Part shown: one piece after another, positions 1 through 7,795 of the stretch
How positions within the stretch are numbered: the first letter of the stretch is position 1
Layout of the letters: each line of letters starts with the position of its first letter
Assembly (NCBI GenBank): GCA_964610745.1
Contig: CAZSYL010000012.1
Span: 1 to 64,000, forward strand
Direction: 5' to 3'
DNA from: SHLQ01 sp964610745
GTDB lineage: Bacteria > Actinomycetota > Acidimicrobiia > Acidimicrobiales > SHLQ01
DNA length: 64,000 bases
The notes under the pieces: generated by a model
Seen by the model: only the letters and a program-made list of their open reading frames with translations
Databases searched by the model: none
What the model was told of the DNA's origin: nothing
Translations under genes and position numbers: made by a program

Positions 1-1
1 G

Positions 2-169
2 AGCTCATTTCGTCAGCCATTCGCCATTTGGGGTCCGAGAAAACTTAGTTGCCTCACGATGTTCGAGGTCGCCCACGTCTACATCGCCAACGCCCTGCTC
101 CTCGGCCTCGTCGCTGCCCAGACCGCCAGCGAAGCCACCAAGCTGTTTCTCTACCGCCGAACGAGTTGA
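2..169 (+). CDS. 3' end of a small hydrophobic protein, cut by the window edge
   Basis: The frame is open from the first bases of the window to a TGA at 167-169. The last 36 residues, from an internal ATG at 59, form a hydrophobic Ala/Leu-rich segment ending in a basic tail (LFLYRRTS). This looks like the last membrane helix of a small integral membrane protein. It ends 2 bp before the GTG of an XRE regulator, and small membrane proteins are often paired this way with short Cro/C1-type regulators in bacteria. The stretch before residue 59 is not hydrophobic, so the true gene may be short or damaged. Function unknown. Confidence 0.35.
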   Translation, partial: SSFRQPFAIWGPRKLSCLTMFEVAHVYIANALLLGLVAAQTASEATKLFLYRRTS

Positions 170-171
170 CG

Positions 172-399
172 GTGAGGCCCACCAACGTCACGAATCGGAT
201 CGGAGAGCTTCGTCGAGCAACTGACGGCGTGTCCCAGGGTGAGCTCGCGGAACACGTCGGCGTCACACGCCAAACCGTCAACGCCATCGAACGAGGCAAG
301 TACTCACCATCGCTCGAAGTCGCGTTCCGTATTGCGCGGTTCTTCGGCGTCGGTCTCGACGAAGTATTCGCCTACGACGAACAGCATGAGACCAACTGA
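172..399 (+). CDS. XRE-family (Cro/C1-type) helix-turn-helix regulator, 75 aa
   Basis: A minimal DNA-binding protein. The helix-turn-helix covers roughly residues 8-62 with the classic VSQGELAEHVGVTRQTVNA recognition region followed by IERGKYSPS. It has no added sensor domain. I chose the GTG at 172 because the longer in-frame extension from 49 is basic, low-complexity and overlaps the preceding gene. Short stand-alone XRE proteins of this size usually repress their own operon, which here includes the small membrane protein 2 bp upstream. The target is unknown. Confidence 0.85.
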   Translation: MRPTNVTNRIGELRRATDGVSQGELAEHVGVTRQTVNAIERGKYSPSLEVAFRIARFFGVGLDEVFAYDEQHETN

Positions 400-546
400 G
401 ACAGAGCGTGCCGGTCAGTCCCGCGACGGTCCCGCTTCGCCGCCCCGCCCGACAGCGGCGACTTCGGGGCCGCGGGAACCTATGTCAGAGGTGTGGTTTC
501 CAACTGACCACCGCTACCCCATTTAGCGTGACCGCTGTCAGTGACC

Positions 547-575
547 GTGAGACAGATCTAGCCGATCTGTCTCAC
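547..575. terminator. Perfect 12-bp hairpin after the VOC gene
   Basis: GTGAGACAGATC at 547-558 and GATCTGTCTCAC at 564-575 form a perfect 12-bp stem around a 5-nt loop. One arm overlaps the last base of the VOC gene stop codon at 575-577. There is no clear T-run on either side, so it may act as a hairpin-only terminator or RNA 3'-end stabiliser. Confidence 0.6.
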
Positions 576-982
576 TAGCTCCCCGCCACTGGTGTGCCGA
601 CCTCTATCAGGATGTTGCTCGGACCGAGTATGTAGCCAACGATCTGACCCCACGGCTTCTCGGCTGCTTTCACGTAACTTCGGCCCCCAGCCGCTACTGC
701 TGATGCCATCGCACCTGCAACGTCTGCTGTGACCATCGTGATCGAGGCCGGTGCTGGTGTAGCCCCGCCTGGGTGCAGGAAGCCGCCAGCTTCGCCCAGG
801 TTAGATTCCGCGAGCTCTAGCGACACGAAGGCGAGCGTCGTAACCCCAGTATCGAGTTCGCCGTAGTCGTTCTCTTCGGTCAAGAAGCGCCGCTTAAGGC
901 CAAACGCTGCTTCGAAGAATGTCAGCGTTTCGCCGACGTCGTGCACGTAGAAGATCGTGTACCCAAGGGAGACCGTGGTCAT
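575..982 (-). CDS. VOC-superfamily (glyoxalase/bleomycin-resistance-like) protein, 135 aa
   Basis: A vicinal-oxygen-chelate fold protein made of two beta-alpha-beta3 modules, typical of small glyoxalase I-like or antibiotic-binding proteins. The first module starts SLGYTIFYVHDVGETLTFF and the second carries SITMVTADVAGAMASAV and ends ILIEV. It contains the usual lines for residues contacting metal or ligand (YVHD, LIEV). The ATG at 982 is preferred over an upstream TTG extension because it begins directly at the first strand. It is divergent from the WYL regulator at 1099, a pairing that suggests the regulator controls it. Substrate unknown. Confidence 0.85.
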   Translation of the reverse strand: MTTVSLGYTIFYVHDVGETLTFFEAAFGLKRRFLTEENDYGELDTGVTTLAFVSLELAESNLGEAGGFLHPGGATPAPASITMVTADVAGAMASAVAAGGRSYVKAAEKPWGQIVGYILGPSNILIEVGTPVAGS

Positions 983-1098
983 GAAGCTGCGCTTTCCGTA
1001 GTTCGATTCAGGCAACGTACCCGACCGATGCGACAGCCCTATGTCAGTGTTTGCCGTAGTTTCTTGAATTCGCTATCTAGCTGTAGTTCGCTGGAGCC

Positions 1099-1791
1099 AT
1101 GAACCGGGTTGAACGCCTGTATGCAATCAGCGAGATCATCCGCCAGTCGGGACGTCAGCCAGTTTCTGCTTCGAGCCTGGCCGAGCGATTTGGAGTCTCG
1201 CGGAGGACTATCGAACGAGACCTCGCCAGCCTCCGGGAAGCAGGAGTTCCGTTGGTCGGTCAACCGGGTCGCAACGGAGGGTTCACCACCCTCGACCAGG
1301 AGGGCACCACAGTGGTCGCCCTCTCCCCCGTACAAGTAACAGCTCTATTGGTCGCTGTTTCGTCAAGCGGCCCAGACGCACCCTATGCCGATGATGCACT
1401 CGCAGCTGCCGACCTCCTCGCTGGAAGCGTGGCAACAGGGCTGCAGGACAAGATGACGGACCTTCGCAATCGCATCCGAACACCGGACAACCAACCGAAA
1501 GCGAAACCGCGAGTTCGCCGAACGACCGAGGAGGCGGTCAGACAGGGCCGCGTCATCAACGTCGTGTACATCGACGCACATTCCAAGCCAACCGAACGAA
1601 GCGTGCACCCCTCCGGCTTCTACCGCGGAACCGATGGATGGCATCTCATTGGGTGGTGCGAGCTTCGCGAAGCAGGCCGGATCTTTCGACTCGACCGCAT
1701 TCAGTCCGCACGCCTCACGAACCGGTCGGCGGACGACCACGAGCTAGAAGAACTGCTGGGATGGACTCCCCAAGAAGTTGCGGCACCGTGA
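1099..1791 (+). CDS. WYL-domain transcriptional regulator (YafY/PafC-like), 230 aa
   Basis: The N-terminal winged helix-turn-helix (about residues 5-60) includes SSLAERFGVSRRTIERDLA, typical of the HTH_11 family. A WYL domain at about residues 130-205 contains the W-H-L variant of the motif in GWHLIGWCEL and then FRLDRIQSA. WYL domains are ligand- or nucleic-acid-sensing modules. The gene is divergent from the VOC protein and is probably its regulator. The 3' end is convergent with the PPOX gene, 2 bp away. Confidence 0.88.
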   Translation: MNRVERLYAISEIIRQSGRQPVSASSLAERFGVSRRTIERDLASLREAGVPLVGQPGRNGGFTTLDQEGTTVVALSPVQVTALLVAVSSSGPDAPYADDALAAADLLAGSVATGLQDKMTDLRNRIRTPDNQPKAKPRVRRTTEEAVRQGRVINVVYIDAHSKPTERSVHPSGFYRGTDGWHLIGWCELREAGRIFRLDRIQSARLTNRSADDHELEELLGWTPQEVAAP

Positions 1792-1793
1792 CT

Positions 1794-2360
1794 TTACGGG
1801 CTTGGGGTGCCTGGGGTATCGCTTTCAGTCATTGCTGGGAGGCCATCGATGGAGAACGCATTTCGCTTGTCCCAGTACTCGGTCAGGTCGTCGTCTGACT
1901 TGTTCTCCCAGTGCTCGTTCAATCGCGGCCGCTCCCCGACGAAGTCCATGAACGGAACGCTGTAGCCACATGACATCGACGTGCGCTCGAGGTCGACGAT
2001 GATGACGCTGCGCAAGCCAGTCGGGTTGCCGACCACGGTCCGAAGCTCGTCGAAGCGCTCGTCACCGGGCTGCACAGATCGTCCGGCGCCGTACAACCTG
2101 ACCACATTGGGCTTGCCTTCGAAGGCACAGAACATGATCGTGATTCGGCCGTTCTGACGCAAGTGCGCAACGGTCTCTGCGCCACTTCCCGTGATGTCGG
2201 CATAGGCAACGGTGTGCTCGTCGATCACCGCAAACGAGTCGTATCCTTTCGGCGAGAGGTTCACCCGGCCAGCATCTGGCGCTGTCGCCACAAAGAACAT
2301 GTGCTGCTTCTCGATGAAGGCTTGCATTGGCTCCGTGATGGATTCGAAGGCTCGTCCCAT
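1794..2360 (-). CDS. Pyridoxamine 5'-phosphate oxidase family protein, 188 aa
   Basis: A flavin-binding split-barrel protein of the PPOX family, of the subgroup often annotated as flavin or F420-linked oxidoreductases. Signatures include MFFVATAPDAGRVNLSPKG near residues 21-39, a region HLRQNGRITIMFCAFEG, and RLYGAGR. The C-terminal half has YSVPFMDFVGERPRLNEHW, characteristic of the longer PPOX proteins. Biochemical substrate is not predictable. The ATG at 2360 is preceded by a TAGAGT hexamer with 6 nt spacing, consistent with a leaderless mRNA. Confidence 0.85.
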   Translation of the reverse strand: MGRAFESITEPMQAFIEKQHMFFVATAPDAGRVNLSPKGYDSFAVIDEHTVAYADITGSGAETVAHLRQNGRITIMFCAFEGKPNVVRLYGAGRSVQPGDERFDELRTVVGNPTGLRSVIIVDLERTSMSCGYSVPFMDFVGERPRLNEHWENKSDDDLTEYWDKRNAFSIDGLPAMTESDTPGTPSP

Positions 2361-2366
2361 CGAGAC

Positions 2367-2372
2367 ACTCTA
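2367..2372 (-). promoter_or_regulatory. -10 hexamer TAGAGT for the PPOX gene
   Basis: On the minus strand, TAGAGT ends 6 nt before the ATG at 2360. No Shine-Dalgarno sequence is present, which suggests leaderless transcription. Confidence 0.5.
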
Positions 2373-2570
2373 TCTCGGCCCCTTCGGGCAGAATTGAGAT
2401 GATGTTGGTCGTATATCTGGGTTCGGGTTTGACGGCAGCGAGTATCGGCTCACTCCCCTTCGGCAGAGTCCCAACGTGGCACAAACTGAATCAACAATGG
2501 GCAGATCGGCATCCTGGGCGCTCTGAGCGGGCTCCGTTGAACCGATACAGTGGGCTTTGGGGGCAGAGCG

Positions 2571-3746
2571 ATGGTTGGTTGGAATGTAGATGTGCCGCCG
2601 AATGGCTTCCACAACCGTGCTGCGGCGGCTGCCGATGTATCGAACGACAACCCGCTCGGACTTGCGACACCGGTGGGAGATGTCGATATCGAGACCACTC
2701 CTGAGCATCGCAACCTCGTCACCGGCGATCCGAGGTGCGCCACGTGGACCCGCGCCTACGACGACCCAAACGTCTCGCAACTTCGAGATCACCTCGCCGA
2801 ACGGAATGGGATCGACGGACTTGAGGTCGTCGATGCTGCCAACGTCGACCGGGCCGCCGAGCTCTTTCACAGCGACGGCTTTGTCGCCGTAGCGAACGTC
2901 CTCACGTCCGAGCAGTTGGAGTTTCTTGCAAGCGGGGCGGAGGCAGTCATCGGCCAAATCATCGAGAGCGACCCCGACGGTTCAGTGGGTGGCGGAGCCG
3001 GTGGGCTACCGCACCGCTACTCCTTCGGAGGAACCTCTGCGTCGCGCCACATGTTCCACAGGCCCGAATGGTGCCAGCTCATCGACCTCCCCACGACGAC
3101 CCCGATCCTGACCGCCATCTTCGGATCCGACGAGTACATCGTCTATGGCTCGGGCGGCGATCTTGCGCTGCCTGGAGCAATCGAATACCAAGGGCTCCAT
3201 TCCGACACGGTTTGGAGCGAACTCCACGACCCGCACGGCGGGGTCTCGATGCGCGATCTCCCAGCGCCGGTCGTGCACATCAACTTCCCACTCGTCGACC
3301 TGACGCCCGAGAATGGGCCCATCAGGCAGATCCCAGGCAGTCACCGATCGCGATCGCCCATACCACCGTTGGCCGATGAGCCAGAGTGGATGCGTCTCAG
3401 CACCGTATGTCCGCTACCCGCCGGCTCAGCGATTATTCGTGACGCGAGGTGCTGGCACGGCGGAACTCCCAACCTGTCTCGGACGGTTCGAGCAATGCCC
3501 AACATTGAGTACATGGCTCCGTGGTTTCGAAGCGCTGCGCTTATCCGTTCGATGTCCTTCGATACGTGGCAGGGCTTGTCACCGCACGCCCGCCGTATCT
3601 CTCGATACATCGTGGTCGAGGAAGGTCAAGACGTGCTCGGCGAGGGCATTTCGCATGCCCGCAGAGCGAACCGCGAAGGCGCTATCGATGACGCACTGCT
3701 GGAGATGAAACCCGAAGCAGCGGAGAGTTACCGCCTCCGCCGGTGA
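2571..3746 (+). CDS. Phytanoyl-CoA dioxygenase (PhyH) family protein, 391 aa
   Basis: A Fe(II)/2-oxoglutarate oxygenase. The core shows the iron-binding HxD in GLHSDTVWSELHD, the strand FPLVDLTPENGPIRQIPGSH, and the distal His plus 2-oxoglutarate Arg region in RDARCWHGGTPNLS. The protein is longer than a usual PhyH protein, with about 100 extra residues before the fold, starting FHSDGFVAV. The ATG at 2571 is chosen because GGGGG lies about 8 nt upstream; a GTG 21 bp earlier is possible. Substrate unknown; small lipids, halogenated compounds and secondary metabolites are all known substrates in this family. Confidence 0.87.
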   Translation: MVGWNVDVPPNGFHNRAAAAADVSNDNPLGLATPVGDVDIETTPEHRNLVTGDPRCATWTRAYDDPNVSQLRDHLAERNGIDGLEVVDAANVDRAAELFHSDGFVAVANVLTSEQLEFLASGAEAVIGQIIESDPDGSVGGGAGGLPHRYSFGGTSASRHMFHRPEWCQLIDLPTTTPILTAIFGSDEYIVYGSGGDLALPGAIEYQGLHSDTVWSELHDPHGGVSMRDLPAPVVHINFPLVDLTPENGPIRQIPGSHRSRSPIPPLADEPEWMRLSTVCPLPAGSAIIRDARCWHGGTPNLSRTVRAMPNIEYMAPWFRSAALIRSMSFDTWQGLSPHARRISRYIVVEEGQDVLGEGISHARRANREGAIDDALLEMKPEAAESYRLRR

Positions 3747-3752
3747 AGCCGT

Positions 3753-4622
3753 TCAACCGCCGCTGAGGAACTCAATTACAGCCTCGGCGAACTCCTGCGG
3801 CGCATCTTGCTGAATCCAATGCGACACCCCTTCTAGCGGCATAAAAATCGCGTTCGGGATCTCTGAAGCAAGTTGCCTTGCGTCCTCAGCTTTTTGCCAC
3901 GGGTCGTCCATTCCCCAAATGATCATCGTCGGGGCTGAGACAGTGTTGTGCCTATCGACTAGCGCCATTGTTTGGTTTGCGTTGAGGGCAGCAGCGTTGC
4001 GCAGCAAGCTGAGCTTTCCCTCTTCGCTTGCCCATGGCGCGATGATCCCAGCACGAAACTCTTCGGTCAGCTGTGCGCTGTTCGACAGCCCTGCCTCCAA
4101 GCTTTCTTCTAGCGCTTCAACGAGATCTGAGATCGGGCGGGCGTTCCAACGTAGTGGGTGTCCAAAGTCGAGCATGTCGTCATCAAACCTGTCGTATAAG
4201 ACGGAGTTCGCGATTACGAGGCGATTGATCAGCTGTTCATGCTCGATGGCCAAGATCAAGGCGACAGCGCCACCAGTGTCGTGGCCGACGACATCCACGC
4301 TCTCGAGCTGTAGGGCTTTGAGCAAGGCAATGATCATTCGCGCCTGGTCTTGAAACGAACGGTCGAAACGATCGCGCCTGTCAGACCAGCCATGACCCAA
4401 GAAGTCGGGAGCGATGACGCGATAACCGCTCTCTGTAAACAACGGGATGACCTGATGGTATAGGTAGCCCCAAGTTGGAATGCCATGCATGAGAAGCACC
4501 GTGCCGTTGATCGGCTCGCCGGCATCTATGTAGCGAACCGAAACCGGAATATGCGCAGCAGCGCCCGCCGGCAACACAACCTCCTCTTGCTCGTCTCGAA
4601 ACGCTTGCCAGTCTTCCAGCAC
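3753..4622 (-). CDS. Alpha/beta hydrolase, haloalkane dehalogenase/epoxide hydrolase-like, 289 aa
   Basis: An alpha/beta-hydrolase fold enzyme. It has the HGIPTWGYLYHQ oxyanion region near residue 47, the nucleophile elbow VDVVGHDTGGAVAL with Asp as nucleophile (G-H-D-T-G-G), and a C-terminal GVSHWIQQDAP carrying the catalytic His. The Asp nucleophile followed by Thr is typical of haloalkane dehalogenases and epoxide hydrolases rather than Ser esterases. It starts with GTG, 2 bp downstream of the stop codon of a truncated SDR-like gene, so the two probably share a transcript. True substrate unknown. Confidence 0.87.
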   Translation of the reverse strand: MLEDWQAFRDEQEEVVLPAGAAAHIPVSVRYIDAGEPINGTVLLMHGIPTWGYLYHQVIPLFTESGYRVIAPDFLGHGWSDRRDRFDRSFQDQARMIIALLKALQLESVDVVGHDTGGAVALILAIEHEQLINRLVIANSVLYDRFDDDMLDFGHPLRWNARPISDLVEALEESLEAGLSNSAQLTEEFRAGIIAPWASEEGKLSLLRNAAALNANQTMALVDRHNTVSAPTMIIWGMDDPWQKAEDARQLASEIPNAIFMPLEGVSHWIQQDAPQEFAEAVIEFLSGG

Positions 4623-4624
4623 CG

Positions 4625-4972
4625 CTACTTTGACTCCCTCTCGTCGAGTTCTGAAACGCCGTGGTTCCAGTTCGGTTCGGGTGACGCGAGGTACTTCTTC
4701 CGGCCGCGCTCGCCGAGCTTATTGAGATGTGGCAACAGCTTCGGGATCAGCGAGAGCTGCACTGCAGCAAGCCGGCCGGTGAAACCATCGGAGCGTGGAA
4801 CGTAGTGCTCGAGCTTGCCGGTATCGAGCGCTCGCTCGTATGCGTCGGCCACATCATCGACGCTGTTCACATCGGCGAGGAAGTTAAGCGCGCTGCCACC
4901 CGTTGCTCTTTCGGCGAGCACCAGGCCGGGCCCAGCGCCGATTACCGCCACATCGAGAATCTGTTCGCTCAC
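4625..4972 (-). pseudogene. Internally deleted SDR-type oxidoreductase remnant, 115 aa
   Basis: The first 16 residues (start GTG) end in VAVIGAGPG, a dinucleotide-binding glycine loop as in classical short-chain dehydrogenases. After about ten residues the sequence reads like the C-terminal tail of an SDR (NSVDDVADAYERALDTGKL, then PKLLPHLNKLGERGRKKYLA). The roughly 130-150 residues expected between these parts, including the Ser-Tyr-Lys catalytic set, are absent. The frame is intact, so a short protein could still be made, but it cannot be an active enzyme. It lies directly upstream of the hydrolase gene. The SDR assignment rests on recalled family patterns and is moderate. Confidence 0.5.
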
Positions 4973-5158
4973 ATCGTCCCTTTGCCTTCAACACGCGGGA
5001 ACCCAACCCGCGGCTACTCAGCGTAGATACCGCCTGATGTGATGCGTTTGATTTCCATCTGTCTCCTCTTCGCTCAGCTGACCAGAGACTCCTCTGCTTT
5101 AGGCCAGTGTTTTTTCTGCCGATCATCTATCCAAGCGTCGACTTTACGAGGTTCAATC

Positions 5159-5446
5159 ATGTTTTACGGCTGGGGACGAAAGAGCCGAGAGTGGCCACTT
5201 AGCGATGGCAATACGTTGGCGGTGACATACCAGTTCGTGTCGTTGATGTTTGTCTTCAAGGTGGCCTTCAAACAGAAGTGGTATGTCATTGGCGACAGTC
5301 GGAGCCAAGACCAACAAGTACCACGTTCCGAGCTCGAGGCGCGATACGGCGACAACCTGCCAAAGCTCAACGCCTGGGAGCAGTGGGGCCTGTTCATCGC
5401 GCTTGGCGTCCTCGTCGTGATCGTGCTGTTTGCGAGTCTCTTCTAG
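5159..5446 (+). CDS. Small single-pass membrane protein, 95 aa, unknown function
   Basis: The protein begins MFYGWGRKSREW and ends with one clear transmembrane helix (about residues 73-93, LFIALGVLVVIVLFASLF). The middle has aromatic-rich segments and a basic/acidic linker. I start at ATG 5159 because the 40 residues upstream of it in frame are Cys-rich and unlike a coding start. No family is recognised. It is isolated between a truncated gene and a DM13 protein. Confidence 0.6.
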   Translation: MFYGWGRKSREWPLSDGNTLAVTYQFVSLMFVFKVAFKQKWYVIGDSRSQDQQVPRSELEARYGDNLPKLNAWEQWGLFIALGVLVVIVLFASLF

Positions 5447-5516
5447 GTCGCAGCGCGTATCAACAACTTAAGGTCCCCACTGGAATGGGCGTGCGCTTCC
5501 GAACCGTTTCCCTTAC

Positions 5517-6062
5517 ATGAAACACCTCAAGCGCATCGCAGCAGCGGGCCTGGCCCAAATCGCCATCTTCGCGGCGATCCTCATCGGCTTCTCCGGCACA
5601 CAAATGGGAGCCGCAGAGCTGCCGGCATCCTCTGACACACCAGCAATCGAGCTCGTGGCCCCTCAGGTCACCGAGACCCCAGTGCCCGCCGAGGCACCAC
5701 CGACCGAGATCGCCCTGCTCGACTCGGTCTTTGACGACATCGTCTTCGCCGGAGACTTCAACGGCACTGGTCCTTTCACGATCACCGGCGGCGCAATCGC
5801 CTTCTCTGACGGCGTTGGCCAACGACAGCTCGTACTGAACGACGACTTCCAAACCAATCGCGGACAAGACCTCGAAGTGTTCCTCCGGTCTAACAGCGGA
5901 CAATTCGTGTCCCTTGGCGACATCGAAGCGGTAAGCGGCGCTCAAGAGTTCCTGATTCCCAGCGAGGTCAACTTGGCGACGTTCAACGAAGTCCAGATCC
6001 GAGACGTTGCCTTCGACGTCCACTACGGCAGTGCATTCCTGTCACCGATTGACGCTCCGTAA
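5517..6062 (+). CDS. Exported DM13-domain protein, 181 aa
   Basis: The N-terminus is a signal peptide or anchor (about residues 5-28, IAAAGLAQIAIFAAILIGF), followed by a Pro/Glu-rich linker. The rest is a DM13 domain: FNGTGPFTITGGAIAF, LVLNDDFQTNRGQDLEVFL, then GAQEFLIPSEVNLATFNEV and VHYGSAFL. DM13 domains are proposed to take part in extracellular redox chemistry through a conserved Cys in the W-C strand. In this protein that strand reads VQIRDVAFDV, so the Cys is absent. It probably sits at the cell surface. Function unknown. Confidence 0.75.
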   Translation: MKHLKRIAAAGLAQIAIFAAILIGFSGTQMGAAELPASSDTPAIELVAPQVTETPVPAEAPPTEIALLDSVFDDIVFAGDFNGTGPFTITGGAIAFSDGVGQRQLVLNDDFQTNRGQDLEVFLRSNSGQFVSLGDIEAVSGAQEFLIPSEVNLATFNEVQIRDVAFDVHYGSAFLSPIDAP

Positions 6063-6076
6063 TCTCATTGGAGCCA

Positions 6077-6082
6077 TAGTCT
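6077..6082 (+). promoter_or_regulatory. -10 hexamer TAGTCT for the OYE-family gene
   Basis: TAGTCT ends 7 nt before the ATG at 6090. No Shine-Dalgarno sequence precedes the start, consistent with leaderless transcription. Confidence 0.5.
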
Positions 6083-6089
6083 CATCGCC

Positions 6090-7256
6090 ATGGCTCAACT
6101 CTTCTCTCCGTATCAGCTCAGGGGCGTCACGTTCAAGAATCGGATTGCGGTCTCCCCCATGAGCCAATACCGAGCCGTTGATGGTGTCGCGAATGACTGG
6201 CACCTCGTGCACTTGGGACGGTTCGCAATGGGTGGAGCTGGCCTGGTTTACGCCGAAGCCACCGCCGTGACCAAAGACGGCCGCCGCACGGCGGGCGACC
6301 TCGGGTTGTGGAACGACGAACAAATCGAACCACTCGCCCGCGCAATGTCGTTCATCGAACAAGTTGGTGCAGTACCCGGCATCCAGCTTGGCCACGCCGG
6401 ACGCAAGTCATCCGAACGGCGTCCGTGGCACGGGGAAACACCAATCGACAAAGAAGATGTCGAGGTCCGCGGTGAACATTCCTGGGATGCAATTGCGCCC
6501 TCGCCGTTGCCATACGCAGATGGCTGGCCCTCCCCCACGGCGATGACCGAAGCGACAATCGCCGAGACGATAGACGCCTTTGGCCAGGCCGCCCGACGAT
6601 CGCACGAGGCTGGCGTCAAGGTCATCGAGGTCTATGCCGCACACGGATTTCTCGCACACCAGTTTCTGTCACCGATCGCCAACCAGCGAGAAGACTCGTG
6701 GGGCGGTTCGCCAGAGGGCCGACACCGTTTCGCTATCGAGGTCGCGAAGTCGATCCGTGCACATTGGCCCGACGACCTGCCCTTGGTGTTTCGCCTGTCG
6801 GCTACCGATTGGCTCGATGGAGGCCTCGAGGTCGAAGACACAATCGAGACCGCCAAGGCCCTAAAAGCGGTTGGAGTCGACATGATCGACTGCTCGACGG
6901 GTGGTATCGGAGGCAAAGAGCGACCTCGTCGCATGGTGATTGAACAGGGCTTTCAGATTCCGTTTGCCGAACAGGTGCGACATGGCGCAGACATCGCAAC
7001 GATGGGCGTTGGGTTTCTGTGGGACGCCGAATTCTGCGAGCGAGTCATCGCCGATGGCAAAGCCGACATGATCGCGCTCGCCCGCGAAGTTCTCGACGAC
7101 CCGCAGTGGGCTCTGCATGCAGAGGCTGAGTTAGTCCACGCGTCTGGCCACGACTCCTGGCCGATCGAGTCAGGTTGGTGGCTGGCGAAGCGGGCTCGCC
7201 TCGTCGACAAACTCGGGTTGCGAGAGACCGCGCCGCGCAACTCGCCAACCACCTAG
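6090..7256 (+). CDS. NADH:flavin oxidoreductase, OYE family (YqjM-like), 388 aa
   Basis: An FMN-dependent TIM-barrel ene-reductase-type protein of the YqjM class. It has LRGVTFKNRIAVSPMSQY at the N-terminus, QLGHAGRKSS for flavin binding, the HQFLSPIANQREDSWGGS segment, and MGVGFLWDAEFCERVIADG near the FMN phosphate site. Compared with B. subtilis YqjM, three active-site positions differ: the redox-tuning Cys in SPMC is Ser, the His-Tyr pair in IHAAHGY reads VYAAHGF (His to Tyr, proton-donor Tyr to Phe). FMN binding looks intact, so the reaction may differ from alkene reduction. It appears monocistronic. Confidence 0.9.
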   Translation: MAQLFSPYQLRGVTFKNRIAVSPMSQYRAVDGVANDWHLVHLGRFAMGGAGLVYAEATAVTKDGRRTAGDLGLWNDEQIEPLARAMSFIEQVGAVPGIQLGHAGRKSSERRPWHGETPIDKEDVEVRGEHSWDAIAPSPLPYADGWPSPTAMTEATIAETIDAFGQAARRSHEAGVKVIEVYAAHGFLAHQFLSPIANQREDSWGGSPEGRHRFAIEVAKSIRAHWPDDLPLVFRLSATDWLDGGLEVEDTIETAKALKAVGVDMIDCSTGGIGGKERPRRMVIEQGFQIPFAEQVRHGADIATMGVGFLWDAEFCERVIADGKADMIALAREVLDDPQWALHAEAELVHASGHDSWPIESGWWLAKRARLVDKLGLRETAPRNSPTT

Positions 7257-7294
7257 ACCGCGGCCTGGCGGCGTTGCTTCTTCAGCATGAGTGC

Positions 7295-7597
7295 TCAGCT
7301 CACGAAGTGCGCTCGTAGGACTGCCTCCAGTCGATCTCCGAGCCGTTCTACGTCTTGGGCCAGTGGGCTCCACAGCGCGTGCGCGTAGTCACCGTCGAGC
7401 ACTTCTTCGGCGGTGACACGATCGGGCTCCCGATCGAACACCGAGTAGTAGTCCGCGAACTTGAACCCTTTTCCCGCGACCTTGTCACTCAGCTCAACCC
7501 ACGCTGCTGGCACGCCGTACGCGTGGCCGGTGTGAAGCGAGAGGGTTCGTGCTGGGCCCGTTGGCGGGATAACAGACCCAACACGAAGTACGTACAT
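7295..7597 (-). CDS. Hypothetical protein, 100 aa
   Basis: A soluble acidic protein beginning MYVLRVGSVIPPTGPARTL and containing GKGFKFADYYSVFDREPDR. No signal peptide, membrane helix or recognised motif is present. I start at the ATG at 7597. The longer in-frame extension reaches back across the divergent promoter of the GreA-like gene and is Ser/Arg/His-rich, so it is probably not coding. Function unknown; expression not certain. Confidence 0.45.
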   Translation of the reverse strand: MYVLRVGSVIPPTGPARTLSLHTGHAYGVPAAWVELSDKVAGKGFKFADYYSVFDREPDRVTAEEVLDGDYAHALWSPLAQDVERLGDRLEAVLRAHFVS

Positions 7598-7783
7598 GGT
7601 GCACGACAATCGCCAATAGCGGGGCGAAGTCCCCCAATATTGGTGAGAATGCTCGGTCTTGCTACATGTTCGCCGAAACACAGCAATCCTGACGGCGCAC
7701 AGGTGCGACGAAACGACGACCGAATCGAGCGCGAGCGGCAGCGAAGCATGCAGCGGTACGTGCCAGGAAAGCGCATGCCGAGG

Positions 7784-7789
7784 TAGTCT
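7784..7789 (+). promoter_or_regulatory. -10 hexamer TAGTCT for the GreA-like gene
   Basis: TAGTCT ends 6 nt before the ATG at 7796, with no Shine-Dalgarno sequence. Confidence 0.5.
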
Positions 7790-7795
7790 GCTCGT

